Source: Spirochaetales bacterium
GTDB taxonomy: Bacteria > Spirochaetota > Spirochaetia > SZUA-6 > JAFGRV01
Direction: 5' to 3'
NCBI GenBank assembly: GCA_016930085.1
Contig: JAFGHO010000013.1
Location: 1-56,805, forward strand
Length of the DNA stretch: 56,805 nt
Part shown: positions 26,386-34,520 of the stretch, one piece after another
Layout of the letters: every line of letters starts with the position of its first letter
Numbering within the stretch: the stretch's first letter is position 1
Notes under the pieces: generated by a model
The model's database searches: none
What the model was told of the DNA's origin: nothing
Seen by the model: the letters and a program-made list of their open reading frames with translations, nothing else
Translations under genes and position numbers: made by a program

Positions 26386-26408
26386 ATGACTGTCGCATTT
26401 CTGCGAAA
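26368..26408. repeat. Inverted repeat across the kinase gene start
   Basis: TTTCGCAG (26368-26375) and CTGCGAAA (26401-26408) are perfect 8-bp arms, centres 33 bp apart, about three DNA turns. They flank the ATG at 26386 and could be a regulator site or a hairpin that controls translation. The right arm lies in coding sequence if 26386 is the true start. Confidence 0.4.
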
Positions 26409-29400
26409 AATCTTGACCAAACCTTATTTTTACGCTACTCTTTTAACCTGTATGTTCCTCCATTCATATGAACAAATAGCCGGGGATATCGAAAAAAAGG
26501 GATTATCCCCGGATAATTACATCATCATTAATGATCTTAAGCATTGCGACGAAGCGGACCTTGATTATGAAAAATATATCTATATAAACGACTGCTCGAG
26601 AAGAACAGACGTTTCAACGGCAAATATACGGTTTTTTTTTGATATCCTAAAATCGCAGGGGTACGATATTACCCATTTCTTTGACAACGACACGAAGTAT
26701 TCATTCGCATATCTGAACGATTATTATCAATGGATCCCCATGGAGGACTATTACGAGCTCGTGTACAGAATCATCGATTTCCTCGGTTTCAATAATGCAA
26801 ATCCGCGGTTTGCCAAGAAACTCGGAAGAATAGCGGCGGAACAGGATAAAACGATGGTCAATTTTTTCCATCTTGCACTCAAGTTTATAAACGCAAATAC
26901 ATTTTTTGAATATTTACCTTTTTTTATAAGATATTTTAATTCCGATTTGAGCGGACAGTATGTTACACAGGATTCTATGGGTGCAGGCAGGCTGAAAATC
27001 GTCATTATTTTAAAAAACTTTGATAATTATTCCGAAGATATTCCGATATGGACGATTCTGTTTATGAACGGTATTTTTGAAGCACTGCCCCGCAGAATTA
27101 ACAGAAATTACGCAGAATCTAAAATAGTCTACTATCAAATCGGACTAAAACGCATGCTTGAAAGGGATTACAAACACCTCAACCTTAAGCTTGTAGAAAA
27201 AGGAGCAAGTCTTTTTATTAATGGAAAGGAATATGCACGGAAAGTTTTATTATTAAAAGAGCGAATTCAGTGCCGATACTCATTCCATACGCGTTTTTTT
27301 AGCCTTTTTCGACGCATTTTCCTTAGAAAAAAAAGACTCCCGGCATTCAAGGAAATATATTCGGAAAAATCCATAGCCGTGCAGGATTTGGGGCGGGCCG
27401 AACTCGATGAAAAACTTGCCCAAAAAAAAGGCATTGTATGTTACCAGGTAACAGATGATTTTCTCATACGGGAAAGCGGATTTATTCTAAGGAAAGGAGA
27501 AGTATTTGGGTGCCCCTATTCACGAATCGATTTTATCCTTGATCTTAAAACCGTGGTAAAACAGGAAGGAATCGGAACCTTCTCAAAGAATATAGACGCA
27601 CTCAACCACCATCTGTTTAAATTAAAAAGCCAGATTGTCGATCTGGAAAATGCAAAAGAGATAGCAGAATACGAAGCCCGTGCCGCTGAACAGGCAAAAA
27701 CAAAGCTGGAAGAATTGAATGCGACCCTGGAAAGCAAGGTTTCCGAAAGAACGGCGGCATTGGAAAAGGCAAATAGACAGATCGAAGAGGCAAGCCGTCA
27801 GAAGACAATATTTTTCGTAAATCTTGCCCATGAAATCAAAACGCCTCTCACACTCATTATCAATTATCTGGACAGACATATACAAAAAACAGGAATGACA
27901 GACGAACTCCGTGTGATACGGCAAAACCTCGATATACTCAAACGTGATATTATAAATTTTCTTGATTCCGAAAAACTTGTACAGGGTCAGATATTTTATA
28001 ATCATGAACAGATTATCAATCTCTCCGAGATGGTAACACAAAAGGGAAAACTTTTTCAGGAAATTGCTTCCAAAAAACGGATAAGCATGCTGGTTTCCGT
28101 GGAGCCGTCCTTGCATATAAAAGCCGACCCGGCCGCTATCGACAGGGTTGTCAATAATCTCCTGGACAATGCAATCAAATACACAAATGAAACCGGCACT
28201 ATTGAAATGCATCTTAAAAAGAATAACGGTCTGCATCTTATTATCAAGGATAACGGAAGAGGAATTCCGGAAGACCGTATTCATTCCATTTTCGAGCCTT
28301 TTAACCAGATCTCCGGGAATAACCGGAATATTCACGGCATCGGGATGGGTCTGTATATTGTCAAAAAAATTCTCGCCGCGATAGATGCCAGGATTCATGT
28401 GGAAAGCAGGGAAAACTGCGGAACCGTTTTTACAATACTGTTTTATGAACATTGTTTGCGAATGAACGACAGTGTGGAAAAAAAGATTGAATATACGTTA
28501 CCCGTCGATACATCCTCGCATTTAAAGCCAAGGCAAAGCGAAAAACGGGAAGGGGCACCCGTTATTCTCATAGTCGAAGACAATGCGGATTTATTATTTT
28601 TTATTCATTCCAGATTAAGCGAACATTACAATGTCATTATTGCCCGCGATGGCAACGAAGCTTTCGAGAAACTCTCTAATAATCCCAAACCCGATCTCAT
28701 TATATCGGATATCATGATGGACAAAATGGACGGGTATGAATTTCATGATGCGTGCGCACAACATCCCCTCTTTCGTGATGTACCGTTTATTTTCCTCACT
28801 GCCAGATCATCACTCGATGAAAAAATAAAAGCATATTCATCAGGTGCCGTCGATTACATTACAAAACCTTTCTATATTGATGAACTGGAGTTTAAAATAA
28901 AGGCGTTGTTGCGGTACCAGCGAATAAAACGGGAGTTGTACGAAAAAGAGAAATATGCAACAATAGGCATGCTCGTAAGCGGTATTTCCCACGAAATATT
29001 AAATCCCCTGGAGAGTGTCTATGCCCCTATCGAAAACCTGGAAGACTATTTAGGCAGACGAAAGCTTGGTGATGAAGATACAAGGGGTTTTTTCGAACGA
29101 ATCTACAAGAATCTTGACCGCATCGGGAAAATGATAAGAATGTTAAAGGTGTTATACTATGAACACAAATTAAAAACCGATGTCATTGATGTCAAGCAAA
29201 TCGTCGCTGCCGTATTGGATTACTATGAAGAGAAGATTCGTGAAAGAATAGCTGTTCATTTTAGCTGCGATGATTCGGTCGTTATCAGTGGAAATGAGGA
29301 GGCCTTATTCCACATTATAAGCAATCTTATTGCAAATTCCATCGATGCGATAAAGGACAGGGGAGATATTTTCATCAACATAATAAAAAAGGGGGGGAAA

Positions 29401-29613
29401 CCGGTGATTATACTAAAAGATACGGGGTGCGGAATAAACAAGGAATACATGGACGATATTTTCGATCCCTTTTTTACCACAAAACAAATCGGTGTCGGCA
29501 CGGGACTTGGATTATACATCGCAAAACATCTTATATTAAAACAGGGATGGAATATTCACGTTCGATCCGAACCTTTGAAAGGATCGGAGTTTATCATTGA
29601 AATAGAGAAATAA
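26386..29613 (+). CDS. Hybrid sensor histidine kinase with two kinase modules and an internal receiver
   Basis: 1,075 residues. The first 400 residues are a sensor region with no signal peptide or clear membrane helix that I recognise; its ligand is unknown. A coiled coil (about 405-470) leads to HisKA with FFVNLAHEIKTPLT near 480 and an ATPase (VNNLLDNAIKYTNE, IKDNGRGIPEDRI, GIGMGLYIVKKIL). A receiver domain follows (ILIVEDNADLLFF, phospho-acceptor in DLIISDIMMDKMDGYE, FLTARSS, ITKPF). Then comes a second kinase module (VSGISHEILNPLE, NLIANSIDAIKDRG, LKDTGCGINKEY, GTGLGLYIAKHLI). It precedes the NtrC-type regulator by 13 nt and is divergent from the peptide operon, so it probably senses a signal that controls peptide production. 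The start is uncertain: there is no ribosome binding site, and ATG 26452 is an alternative. Confidence 0.85.
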   Translation: MTVAFLRKILTKPYFYATLLTCMFLHSYEQIAGDIEKKGLSPDNYIIINDLKHCDEADLDYEKYIYINDCSRRTDVSTANIRFFFDILKSQGYDITHFFDNDTKYSFAYLNDYYQWIPMEDYYELVYRIIDFLGFNNANPRFAKKLGRIAAEQDKTMVNFFHLALKFINANTFFEYLPFFIRYFNSDLSGQYVTQDSMGAGRLKIVIILKNFDNYSEDIPIWTILFMNGIFEALPRRINRNYAESKIVYYQIGLKRMLERDYKHLNLKLVEKGASLFINGKEYARKVLLLKERIQCRYSFHTRFFSLFRRIFLRKKRLPAFKEIYSEKSIAVQDLGRAELDEKLAQKKGIVCYQVTDDFLIRESGFILRKGEVFGCPYSRIDFILDLKTVVKQEGIGTFSKNIDALNHHLFKLKSQIVDLENAKEIAEYEARAAEQAKTKLEELNATLESKVSERTAALEKANRQIEEASRQKTIFFVNLAHEIKTPLTLIINYLDRHIQKTGMTDELRVIRQNLDILKRDIINFLDSEKLVQGQIFYNHEQIINLSEMVTQKGKLFQEIASKKRISMLVSVEPSLHIKADPAAIDRVVNNLLDNAIKYTNETGTIEMHLKKNNGLHLIIKDNGRGIPEDRIHSIFEPFNQISGNNRNIHGIGMGLYIVKKILAAIDARIHVESRENCGTVFTILFYEHCLRMNDSVEKKIEYTLPVDTSSHLKPRQSEKREGAPVILIVEDNADLLFFIHSRLSEHYNVIIARDGNEAFEKLSNNPKPDLIISDIMMDKMDGYEFHDACAQHPLFRDVPFIFLTARSSLDEKIKAYSSGAVDYITKPFYIDELEFKIKALLRYQRIKRELYEKEKYATIGMLVSGISHEILNPLESVYAPIENLEDYLGRRKLGDEDTRGFFERIYKNLDRIGKMIRMLKVLYYEHKLKTDVIDVKQIVAAVLDYYEEKIRERIAVHFSCDDSVVISGNEEALFHIISNLIANSIDAIKDRGDIFINIIKKGGKPVIILKDTGCGINKEYMDDIFDPFFTTKQIGVGTGLGLYIAKHLILKQGWNIHVRSEPLKGSEFIIEIEK

Positions 29614-29626
29614 GGATGACATTACA

Positions 29627-31036
29627 ATGAACAAATCTGTTTCGGATATAAGCATTCTCATTGTCGATGATGAAGAGAGTCTGCTCGTTGATATTGCCAA
29701 ATATTTTCTCGATTACAATATAAAGACATTTTCCGAACCGAACGAGGCCGCATTAAGTCTTGCCTCCTCCTACTATGATATTATTGTCGCAGATTACCGT
29801 ATGCCCGGACTTTCGGGTATCGAGCTCCTCATCACCGCAAAAAAGTCTTCCTCTTACCATTACGGAATTCTCTTTACCGCATTTGCCGATAAAACAATCC
29901 TCGAGCAGGTCATCAACAATAACCTGGTAAAAAGAATCGTAGAAAAACCGGTAAAACTAAGATCGTTAAAGGCCGTTATCGATGAGGCGATTGACGATTG
30001 CAGAAAAAAGAAAGAGGAAAAAAAACGTCTGGAGCAGCTGTCCCGGTACTATGAAAACTCGAAAAGAGAGTGGGAAGATCCCTTTTCAAGGATTATCGGA
30101 CTCAACCACGGGCTTAATGATGTATATAAAAAAGCAAAATCTGTTTCCAATCTCTCTATTAATGTCTTTTTAACCGGTGAAACCGGTACAGGTAAAGAAC
30201 TTATCGCCCGGTTTATCCATGAAATGAGTCCGCGATGCGATAATCCTTTTATTGCCATTAACTGTTCGGCATATCCGGAGAATTTATTGGAGAGTGAACT
30301 ATTCGGATATGTAAAAGGTGCCTTTACCGGCGCAGAAAGGGACAAACCCGGAAAAATCGAACTTTCGGATCACGGGACCCTCTTTCTCGATGAAATCGGC
30401 GAACTCAAATCCAACCTGCAGGTCAAATTGCTTCGGGTTATCCAGGAAAAAAAGATTGAACGGCTTGGGAGTAATACGGTTTATTCCGTCGATTTCCGGC
30501 TTATTACGGCAACAAATCGGGAACCGATGGAGTGTATTAAAAACGGTTCGCTCAGGGAAGATTTTTATTACCGTATTAATGGATTCCCCATACAGCTTCC
30601 TCCCTTAAGGGAGCGTCGTGAAGATATCCCGTTTCTGGTTGCGTATTTTTTACGAAAGATAAGTACAGAACTCTCAATACCCGAGCCTGTAATTGAAGAA
30701 AGTGCTCTTGAATTACTTAACGGGTATAAATGGCCTGGCAATATCCGGGAGCTTGAAAATGTCATGATGCGGGCGCTCATCCTTTCTATGGATAAAAAAG
30801 TGATCAGCGAAGAGAGTCTTGATCCTTTTTTTCATATGAGCGGATGTAACATGAGCAACTTCGGAAAGGCAATCACAACCCTCAGCAGGGAGGTCATCCA
30901 AAAAAAGCTTGAACTCAAACATATTGAACAATATATATTATGCGAGATTCTGGATTATTTCGGGGGAAACGTCAAGCAGGCAGTCGATAATACAGGCATA
31001 TTGAAAGACAAGTTTTACAGAAACAGGAAAAAATAG
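29627..31036 (+). CDS. NtrC-family sigma-54-dependent response regulator
   Basis: 469 residues. An N-terminal receiver has ILIVDDEES and the phospho-acceptor Asp56 in IIVADYRMPG. A linker helix leads to the AAA+ sigma-54 activator domain, with Walker A GETGTGKE, the sigma-54 contact loop GAFTGA in YVKGAFTGAERD, Walker B GTLFLDEIGEL and the arginine-finger region LREDFYYRI. The C-terminus holds a compact Fis-type helix-turn-helix (FGGNVKQAVDNTGILKDKFY). The intact GAFTGA loop means it can activate sigma-54 polymerase, and a matching promoter motif lies upstream of the peptide precursors. AAGGAT precedes the ATG. It is co-transcribed with the hybrid kinase. Confidence 0.93.
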   Translation: MNKSVSDISILIVDDEESLLVDIAKYFLDYNIKTFSEPNEAALSLASSYYDIIVADYRMPGLSGIELLITAKKSSSYHYGILFTAFADKTILEQVINNNLVKRIVEKPVKLRSLKAVIDEAIDDCRKKKEEKKRLEQLSRYYENSKREWEDPFSRIIGLNHGLNDVYKKAKSVSNLSINVFLTGETGTGKELIARFIHEMSPRCDNPFIAINCSAYPENLLESELFGYVKGAFTGAERDKPGKIELSDHGTLFLDEIGELKSNLQVKLLRVIQEKKIERLGSNTVYSVDFRLITATNREPMECIKNGSLREDFYYRINGFPIQLPPLRERREDIPFLVAYFLRKISTELSIPEPVIEESALELLNGYKWPGNIRELENVMMRALILSMDKKVISEESLDPFFHMSGCNMSNFGKAITTLSREVIQKKLELKHIEQYILCEILDYFGGNVKQAVDNTGILKDKFYRNRKK

Positions 31037-31080
31037 TAAAATGCCTCTCCTTCGAAAGAGAGGGCAGTCCGGAATCCGCG

Positions 31081-31320
31081 TTTTTTTTCGCTTCATGCTA
31101 TAGCGGCATTTTTGCCGGAAACAATACCCTGATTAATCGGCTGCCGAGCCTTATCAGCAACTGCTACGTGATTTCCGCCGCCGGCCTGATTATAGATCCT
31201 GCCGATAATCAATACCACCTGCACTTCGGTCACGATTCACAGGTAGCATTGGACAGTCGCCCTGCCGCAGAGATGATTGTGACTTTTATGCATTATCCGG
31301 GTTTTGGGGCGCTTTACTGA
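31081..31320 (+). pseudogene. C-terminal remnant of a CE6/sialate-esterase-like carbohydrate esterase
   Basis: One frame reads CYSGIFAGNNTLINRLPSLI, then NCYVISAAGLIIDPADNQYH and LHFGHDSQVALDSRPAAEMI before a stop. The end resembles the terminal block of CE6/SASA esterases, where Asp and His of the catalytic triad sit in a D-x-x-H-F segment followed by a GKRYAE-like helix. There is no start codon, no ribosome binding site and no N-terminal part, so it is a broken gene. Assignment rests on the short motif only. Confidence 0.45.
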
Positions 31321-31450
31321 TGTTTATAAAGTGTTTTTATAAATCATAATAATTGTTTATAAAGATAGCAATAAATATATCGCCCAAGCAAATTTATCAC
31401 GATGTTTTTTTGCCGCCGTAAAGCGGATAGTCAAGGATTTTATTATACCT

Positions 31451-31851
31451 TTCGCCAATATAATTTTTGAAATAACGGAAAACTGGATTATTCAAAATAT
31501 GGAAGACGCTTGTGCAAAGATAAAGTAATTAAAATAGCTCCGGATGATTTCGGTTCGGGATTTTCTTCGTTTACACTTTTACGGCAAATACCATTAGATA
31601 TTTTGAAAATCGATCGCAACTATATCAGCAATATTCCCGGAAACAAAAGAGATGCGACCATAGCCGGCAGTCTGATCGCCATTGGTCATAGTATGGATTT
31701 ACAAGTGGCGGCGGAAGGAATAGAAAATGAAGAGCGCCTTGCTTTTTTAAACGCAAAGAACCGTGATCTGGCACAGGGATGTTATTTCAGTGTTCCCGTT
31801 CCCAAAAACGAAACAACAAAGTTATTGGGAAAACCATACCCCGGCGGATAA
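31451..31851 (+). pseudogene. Remnant of an EAL-domain (c-di-GMP phosphodiesterase) gene with internal frameshift
   Basis: A first frame (31451 to about 31507) encodes IIFEITENWIIQNMEDACAK, matching the EITE block of EAL domains. The sequence then jumps to a second frame from about 31510: IAPDDFGSGFSSFTLLRQIP, LDILKIDRNYI, VAAEGIENEERLAFL and AQGCYFSVPVPKNE. These are the DDFGSG, KID, AEGIE and QGY-type motifs of the C-terminal half. A few codons are lost at the junction and the N-terminal half, including the EAL motif itself, is missing. The gene cannot make an active enzyme. Confidence 0.8.
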
Positions 31852-32003
31852 GCTATTCTATAACGATTCAACTTTAGAATTCATCCTCACGGATGGCACC
31901 CTTGCCGTCCGGCTTCCGCTTTTTTGATAAAAGCGTCCGTTTTTCCTTACCGGGCGGAGAGGAGACGTTCACTCCCGGAAAATGTATCCCGCCGGGCGAA
32001 CAT

Positions 32004-32035
32004 AAAAAAACCGCGCCCCCGAAAGAAGGCGCGGT
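32004..32035 (-). terminator. Rho-independent terminator of the second CDC-like gene
   Basis: ACCGCGCC / GGCGCGGT stem with a 10-nt loop, followed on the minus strand by seven T. It lies 45 nt after the stop of the gene. Confidence 0.88.
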
Positions 32036-32080
32036 GATCCATTCAGGCGTTTCCCGAATACCGTATCCGGGAAATCCCGG

Positions 32081-33577
32081 TTACGGTACTGTTTTATAGG
32101 TCGCCGTGAGTTTTCCGTTTCCCGTAAACCCGTAGACTTCCGTCATCGGTGAATTACGGTCCTGGACGATGCCGCCGGAATCTCCCGACCATGCATCGAA
32201 ATATACCTGTCCGCCGTTCCATTGACTCGACCAGCAGTATTTATCCGCGGTCGCGATATAGATTCGCGAGGCATTGGTAACCTTATATTCCTGTTCCTTC
32301 TCGCCCGGATTACATCCCGTATGGTTCGGATCGATATATCTGACCGTCAATGTGTAGGTGACGGGGTTCGGGGTGGGCGCGGGCGGAGCAGTCGGTTCGG
32401 GAGTGCCTGAAGCGGGCGTCGGGGTCGGCACGGTATCCTCGCAGTTTCTGAGGTAGCTGTCCGAGGTGAGGACATTGTGCATCACCGTGTTGTCCTTGAG
32501 GTAGCGGACCTGGTAACTCAGCGGCATGACCGGGGTGTTCACTTTCGCGTTCCGCGCGTCATTGAGCCACGCGGTGAACTGGGAGTAATCGGTCATCATT
32601 GGCGTAGCCGAGGCGGAGTCACCCCCTATCACCACCATCCTCATATCGCATTCGTCAAAGACTTCCCGGTGCTTCGTGTAAATCTCCGTGGTCGAACTGC
32701 CGAGGTTGTCCAGGCCCAATGACGCGTCGAAAGCCTCCTTGAAGGCGGTCTTTACCGTGACCGAATCATAGGAAGACTCCGCGAGGAGGAGGGCCATCCT
32801 GCCGTACCCGATGGACGCGACATAGCCCGGCGATACATTACCCGAGATCTGATAACCGATGTCATACCAGTCGACGGAATCGTCGAAGAAATCCGCCGGT
32901 GTATGAGGAATATCGATGTTGCACCGGTAATAGATCTGCATGAACTTGAAGAGGACTTTGCTTCTCCGGTGCGTCTCGTCCCACCGGAACTGTTCGGTGA
33001 ACGAGGCGGAGAGCATTCCGTTTATTCCCGCCTTCATGTTCACGCCGATTTCGACAAAAAGCTGTTCTTTCGAATAGACATCGGCAAAGGTATAGCTCAT
33101 TTGCGCCGGGACGGTGCCGTCAGCGTTTTCCATGACGATACTGTTCAGGGCTTCCGCCACAACCGAAGCCTTCGGTTCGACAATGTCCCGGTGAATCGAA
33201 CCGGCTGTATTGCCGATGGTGCAGTAGACGGTGAGGGGCCCCCGTTTGGCCGTAATCGGTTTGTATGCACCGGTTACGATCGTCGAACCGTCTATAATTG
33301 CGCCGGGCCATATTACCGACGCCGCCGGATCGAGCAGGAACAGTTCGTCCCAGCCGAGATTCACCTTGTAGTGCGTCACCACGCACTCGGATTCCGGGTC
33401 GACCGACTCATCCATGGAAAGACGCGGTGATTCCTGCGGCTGTTCCGCATACACGGCGTCGTAGATCCGCTCGTTGATCTCCGTCCTGTTATCGAGCGGC
33501 GGCGCGTTGTCTATGGTACATCCTCCCGCCATGACAATGGCGGCGAGTAATATCGTCGTAATAGATTGATATTTCAT
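32081..33577 (-). CDS. CDC-like (thiol-activated cytolysin family) pore-forming lipoprotein, copy 2
   Basis: 498 residues; AAGGAG precedes the ATG. The signal peptide ends in MAGGC (Cys20). The CDC core is recognisable in the same order as in copy 1: ITAKRGPLTVYCTI (108-121), KFMQIYYRCNIDIP (211-224), GYVASIGYGRMALLLAE (251-267), MVVIGGDSASATPMM (314-328) and MPLSYQVRYLKDNTV (351-365). Copies 1 and 2 share these blocks but little else. A Pro/Thr linker (383-405) leads to a different C-terminal domain (406-498) with TYTLTVRYIDPNHTGCNPGE and YCWSSQWNGGQVYFDAWSG, beta-rich and Trp/Tyr-rich, perhaps carbohydrate-binding. There is no cholesterol-binding undecapeptide. Divergent from an ECF sigma/FecR-propeller pair exactly like copy 1, so it is a second module of the same system. 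Confidence 0.83.
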   Translation of the reverse strand: MKYQSITTILLAAIVMAGGCTIDNAPPLDNRTEINERIYDAVYAEQPQESPRLSMDESVDPESECVVTHYKVNLGWDELFLLDPAASVIWPGAIIDGSTIVTGAYKPITAKRGPLTVYCTIGNTAGSIHRDIVEPKASVVAEALNSIVMENADGTVPAQMSYTFADVYSKEQLFVEIGVNMKAGINGMLSASFTEQFRWDETHRRSKVLFKFMQIYYRCNIDIPHTPADFFDDSVDWYDIGYQISGNVSPGYVASIGYGRMALLLAESSYDSVTVKTAFKEAFDASLGLDNLGSSTTEIYTKHREVFDECDMRMVVIGGDSASATPMMTDYSQFTAWLNDARNAKVNTPVMPLSYQVRYLKDNTVMHNVLTSDSYLRNCEDTVPTPTPASGTPEPTAPPAPTPNPVTYTLTVRYIDPNHTGCNPGEKEQEYKVTNASRIYIATADKYCWSSQWNGGQVYFDAWSGDSGGIVQDRNSPMTEVYGFTGNGKLTATYKTVP

Positions 33578-33902
33578 ACTATTCTCCTTGTTATTTAAAC
33601 ATCATCGTTTATCAAATATAATATTGTACTTCGGCAGTTGCCGTTACGGCGAATGCCGTTATACTTTTTTCTATTGTCCCGCTAAAACGGGCAATTATTA
33701 TACTATAAAAACCTCCTCTCATCAATCCGTTTTTTTTGATCGATCAATTGCTTCTGTAATAAACAACGACCGTATTCCGTGAATCACTCGATTTTTTTTT
33801 GTTTACAAAAAGCGGCCAAATATGATAGGTATGAGCGAGTGATTTCCCGGACGAAACCGTTGTTTATTAATAGGAAGCGACACATGAAAAACAGAGAATG
33901 TC
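33578..33902. other. Divergent regulatory interval of module 2
   Basis: 325 bp, AT-rich, between CDC-like copy 2 and ECF copy 2. It contains an inverted repeat (33782-33844) and the GTGATT ... GTTTATTA pair shared with module 1. No gene is visible. Confidence 0.6.
33782..33844. promoter_or_regulatory. Inverted repeat upstream of ECF sigma copy 2
   Basis: AATCACTCG (33782-33790) and CGAGTGATT (33836-33844) are perfect 9-bp arms. The left arm is followed by a T-tract as in module 1. The arm separation (45 bp) differs from module 1 (16 bp), so the sites may be read as half-sites rather than one hairpin. Confidence 0.45.
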
Positions 33903-34520
33903 ATGGATTTCGGCAATGATTTCATAAAGCGGCTCAAAAAGAAGGAAACGGCCGCGTTCGAGGAGCTTTACCGGCTCACCCGGCATGATGTATTCAATTA
34001 CATCAAATACAAGGTGAACGGAAATGCCGGTCTCGCCGAAGACCTGCTTTCGGAAGTGTACTGCAGGGCCATCGAATACGCCCACACGCTCAACCCCAAC
34101 CCCAACCACAACGTGACCGGCTGGCTTATCCGCATCGCACAGTCGAAGGTAATTGACCACTACAGAAGGATGAAGCGGGAAAACAGGATGATTGTGGTGC
34201 AGTCAGCCGCCGCCGGCCACACCGCGGTGCTGAACATGCTGTCCAATCCCCCGGAATCGAGCCTGCTGGAAAAGGAGGACGGTCTTATCGTATCGATCGG
34301 GTTTTCCCGTCTCTCATCCGTCTACCAACAGGCCCTTTCACTCAAATATATCGACGAGAAAAGCGTGAGCGAGATTGCCGCGATCACCGGCAGGACGGAA
34401 AAGGCGGTCGAGAATATGCTCTACCGGGGAAGAAAGATGCTCGAGCGGGAACTGGAACGCGCGGCAAAGGAAAAGATCTACTGCTTCAGGGAAGGAGGAG
34501 AGGCGTATGAAAGCGCGTGA
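33903..34520 (+). CDS. ECF-type RNA polymerase sigma factor, copy 2
   Basis: 205 residues. Region 2 at about 8-90 (FIKRLKKKETAAFEELYRL, AEDLLSEVYCRAIEYA, TGWLIRIAQSKVIDHYRR) and region 4 at about 135-185 (FSRLSSVYQQALSLKYIDEK, then SVSEIAAITGRTEKAVENML and YRGRKMLERELE). Clear paralogue of the factor at 8713. Its last 14 nt overlap the FecR-propeller gene. It has no strong ribosome binding site; the start is set by alignment with copy 1. The likely target is the divergent CDC-like gene and its own operon. Confidence 0.92.
   Translation: MDFGNDFIKRLKKKETAAFEELYRLTRHDVFNYIKYKVNGNAGLAEDLLSEVYCRAIEYAHTLNPNPNHNVTGWLIRIAQSKVIDHYRRMKRENRMIVVQSAAAGHTAVLNMLSNPPESSLLEKEDGLIVSIGFSRLSSVYQQALSLKYIDEKSVSEIAAITGRTEKAVENMLYRGRKMLERELERAAKEKIYCFREGGEAYESA

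Larger units (their letters stand above)
31037..32003. other. Decayed interval with gene remnants
   Basis: About 1 kb without an intact gene. It holds a 20-bp near-palindrome (31043-31062) just after the regulator stop, a CE6-like esterase remnant and an EAL-domain remnant, described separately. The rest (31321-31450 and 31855-32003) shows nothing I recognise. Confidence 0.6.

Noticed and set aside
27622..28452. 276-codon minus-strand frame inside the hybrid kinase
   Set aside because: Antisense to conserved kinase motifs; no homology or start signal.
31043..31062. Terminator after the NtrC-type regulator
   Set aside because: The near-palindrome CCTCTC(C)TTCGAA(A)GAGAGG is a good hairpin, but the T run begins about 16 nt later, too far for a standard rho-independent terminator.
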